Both the position numbers and the translations under genes were made by a program. A stretch of DNA of 8,417 nt. It comes from Methylococcales bacterium. GTDB lineage: Bacteria; Pseudomonadota; Gammaproteobacteria; Methylococcales; Methylomonadaceae. The notes under the pieces are model-generated. The model worked only from the letters and a program-made list of their open reading frames with translations, was not told the origin of the DNA and ran no database searches. Of this stretch, positions 7,264 through 8,417 are shown piece by piece; the stretch's first letter is position 1; the number at the start of each line of letters is the position of its first letter. The DNA is taken from NCBI GenBank assembly GCA_023144875.1, contig JAGLEW010000083.1, positions 1-8,417 of the forward strand, given 5' to 3'.

Positions 7264-7690
7264 ATAATTGTTTCGCGCGTTGATTAAACGTTGACACCAT
7301 ACCATCACACAATTGGCTAAACACTGCCCCAAAAGTAAATCCTGCAAGCTTTCCATTGACTTCAAAATTCAAATCCAAGGAAATTTTACTCGCATCCTCA
7401 CGCAAAACTTTAAAATCCCACACCCCTTCCAGCGACTTAAAAGGACCATTCAATAACGTCATGTGAATTTTTCCACCATGCTTCAATTTATTATGGGTCG
7501 AAAAGGCTTTTTGCAATCCCCCTTTTGAGATCACTAATTCTGCATTCCGTGTTGCTTGAGTTTGCTCTAAAATACGACTACTTTTACACCACGAAAAATA
7601 CTCAGGGTACGATTCAATATCATTCACAATATCAAACATTTGTTGCGCTGAAAACTTAACCAGCGCACTTTTTTGTACCGTCGTTATCAT
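7256..7690 (-). CDS. ratA: RatA family protein (START/Coq10-like lipid-binding fold)
   Basis: This 144-residue protein belongs to the polyketide cyclase/START-like family that includes E. coli RatA and mitochondrial Coq10. E. coli RatA was described as a toxin blocking 70S ribosome association, while the Coq10 relatives bind ubiquinone or its precursors; which applies here is unknown. Matching stretches are KSALVKFSAQQMFDIVNDIE, SYPEYFSWCKSSRILE, the KGGLQKAFSTHNKL region, LNGPFKSLEGVWDF, and the C-terminal FGAVFSQLCDGMVSTFNQRA with a final AKQLYG. The frame extends upstream to 7759 inside the transporter gene, but the ATG at 7690 gives the family N-terminus. It has AAAGGGG seven bases upstream and overlaps the transporter stop as ATGA. 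It is followed by rnfH, the same pair order as ratA-ratB in E. coli. There is no sign that it works as part of a plasmid-type addiction module. Confidence 0.93.
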   Translation of the reverse strand: MITTVQKSALVKFSAQQMFDIVNDIESYPEYFSWCKSSRILEQTQATRNAELVISKGGLQKAFSTHNKLKHGGKIHMTLLNGPFKSLEGVWDFKVLREDASKISLDLNFEVNGKLAGFTFGAVFSQLCDGMVSTFNQRAKQLYG

Positions 7691-8417
7691 CCAATAACCC
7701 CTTTGATAAAGACAATTAACACCGCAACAGGTGCAACATAGGTGATTAAAAACTTCCATACTTTATAATAACGGGGGTCTTCCAGTGCTAATTCGGATTC
7801 TGAATCTTTTGACTTCATTAACCAGCCTGCAAAAATAGCAATAAAAAAGCCACCAATAGGGAGCATTATATTCGCGGTTAAATAATCCAAGCTATCAAAT
7901 ACGCCTTTACCAAATAGCGTTATATCGGAGCCAACATTAAATGATAAGGCGACCATCACCCCTAACGCCCAAGTCATTAAACCTATGTATAAACACGCTT
8001 TTTTACGATCAAATTTTTTATTTTCAACTAAAAAGGCGACCGCAGGTTCAATCAATGAAATAGAAGACGATAAGGCGGCGAAAAAAAGCAGTACGAAAAA
8101 TAAAATACCGAATAACCAACCGCCCGTCATATTACCAAACGCAATTGGAAGTGTTTGAAAAATCAAGCCAGGCCCTGAACCGACTTCCAACCCATTGGCA
8201 AATACTAATGGAAAAATAGCCATGCCTGCCAATAACGCCACCGCCGTATCCGCCCCTGCAATAATTAAGGTCGTTTTTGCAATGGATATATTTTTAGGTA
8301 AATACGAACCATAAACCATAATCGCACCCATTCCTAAGCCTAAGGTAAAAAAGGCATGTCCCATTGCGATTAAAATGGCATTCGCATCAATCTCACTAAA
8401 ATCGGGGGTAAATAGAA
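7687..8417 (-). CDS. Sodium-dependent transporter, NSS/SNF family (C-terminal part, 5' end beyond window)
   Basis: This is the C-terminal half of a LeuT-fold Na+-coupled symporter, an inner-membrane protein that usually imports amino acids or related small molecules. The frame is open to the right edge, giving 242 visible residues starting LFTPDFSEIDANAILIA. HAFFTLGLGMGAIMVYGSYL matches the unwound substrate-binding helix TM6 of LeuT. FFAALSSSISLIEPAVAFL matches TM8, with serines at the Na2 site. Further hydrophobic segments are consistent with TM7 and TM9-TM11. The protein ends soon after the last (LITYVAPVAVLIVFIKG), so it appears to be the 11-helix type known from bacterial members such as Tyt1 and MhsT. 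The residue aligned with LeuT Ser256 is Gly, so substrate preference may differ from LeuT; the substrate cannot be named. An ATG at 8364 is not the true start, because family sequence continues upstream of it. The TGA overlaps the ratA start, so the two are probably co-transcribed. Confidence 0.93.
   Translation of the reverse strand, partial: LFTPDFSEIDANAILIAMGHAFFTLGLGMGAIMVYGSYLPKNISIAKTTLIIAGADTAVALLAGMAIFPLVFANGLEVGSGPGLIFQTLPIAFGNMTGGWLFGILFFVLLFFAALSSSISLIEPAVAFLVENKKFDRKKACLYIGLMTWALGVMVALSFNVGSDITLFGKGVFDSLDYLTANIMLPIGGFFIAIFAGWLMKSKDSESELALEDPRYYKVWKFLITYVAPVAVLIVFIKGVIG
7698..7704 (-). promoter_or_regulatory. Shine-Dalgarno site of ratA
   Basis: AAAGGGG on the minus strand lies seven bases before the ATG at 7690. 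It supports this start over the longer open frame that begins inside the transporter gene. Confidence 0.6.

Noticed and set aside
7264..7365. Longer N-terminus for rnfH
   Set aside because: These 34 codons are the out-of-frame end of ratA and do not match the RnfH family. The ATG at 7263 gives the normal N-terminus and length.
7256..7690. ratA-rnfH as a toxin-antitoxin or defence module
   Set aside because: The names come from E. coli RatA/RatB, but the pair is a widely conserved chromosomal housekeeping set. Nothing nearby suggests a mobile or defence island.
7691..7759. Longer N-terminus for ratA
   Set aside because: These 23 codons lie inside the transporter's last helix in another frame, are Cys-rich and unlike the family. 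The ATG at 7690 has a Shine-Dalgarno.
1..8417. Mobile elements, CRISPR arrays, tRNA or rRNA genes
   Set aside because: I saw no transposase, no regular direct repeats, and no tRNA/rRNA-like sequence. Nearly all bases are in recognisable chromosomal genes with similar base composition.

Overview
The window looks like part of a gammaproteobacterial chromosome of modest GC content (about 40% by eye). The supporting signs are a GH103 MltB-type lytic transglycosylase lipoprotein, a RatA-RnfH gene pair, and 2-oxoglutarate dehydrogenase genes that read very like gamma/betaproteobacterial ones. The genus cannot be fixed from the sequence alone. There are no IS elements, CRISPR arrays, tRNAs or rRNAs, and coding density is very high.

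Left two thirds (1-5735, all minus strand): a tight four-gene run, in transcription order sucA (E1o), sucB (E2o), an lpd-like E3 gene, then the start of a flavin-reductase-domain gene that runs off the left edge. sucA/sucB and lpd-like/flavin reductase overlap by four bases each (ATGA), and sucB/lpd-like are 17 bases apart, so this is almost certainly one operon. E1 and E2 keep every catalytic motif I could check. The E3-like protein is full length and keeps its FAD and NAD folds and the C-terminal His-Glu dyad. However, both redox-active cysteines of the family signature are replaced (Tyr52, Ser57), and the usual lysine after them is Val61. It therefore cannot perform normal disulfide-based dihydrolipoamide oxidation. 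This is the most striking feature of the window, and the coupled flavin-reductase-like gene makes it more so.

Middle (5736-5920): a 185-base divergent intergenic region between sucA and mltB. It holds a weak candidate promoter, a 7-base inverted repeat with a 13-base spacer, and a good Shine-Dalgarno site for mltB. mltB (5921-6967, plus strand) is a complete lipoprotein murein lytic transglycosylase.

Right part (6970-8417, minus strand): a second compact operon, in transcription order an NSS-family Na+-dependent transporter (5' part beyond the right edge), ratA (START/Coq10-like fold) and rnfH (UPF0125, ubiquitin-like fold). Each downstream gene overlaps the one before it. This operon converges on mltB with only two bases between stop codons.

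Functionally, the window combines central carbon metabolism (2-oxoglutarate to succinyl-CoA), cell-wall turnover, and a transporter/RatA/RnfH housekeeping cluster. The unresolved question is how dihydrolipoyl-E2 is reoxidised: by a canonical E3 encoded elsewhere, or by something involving the cysteine-less E3 and its flavin-reductase neighbour.
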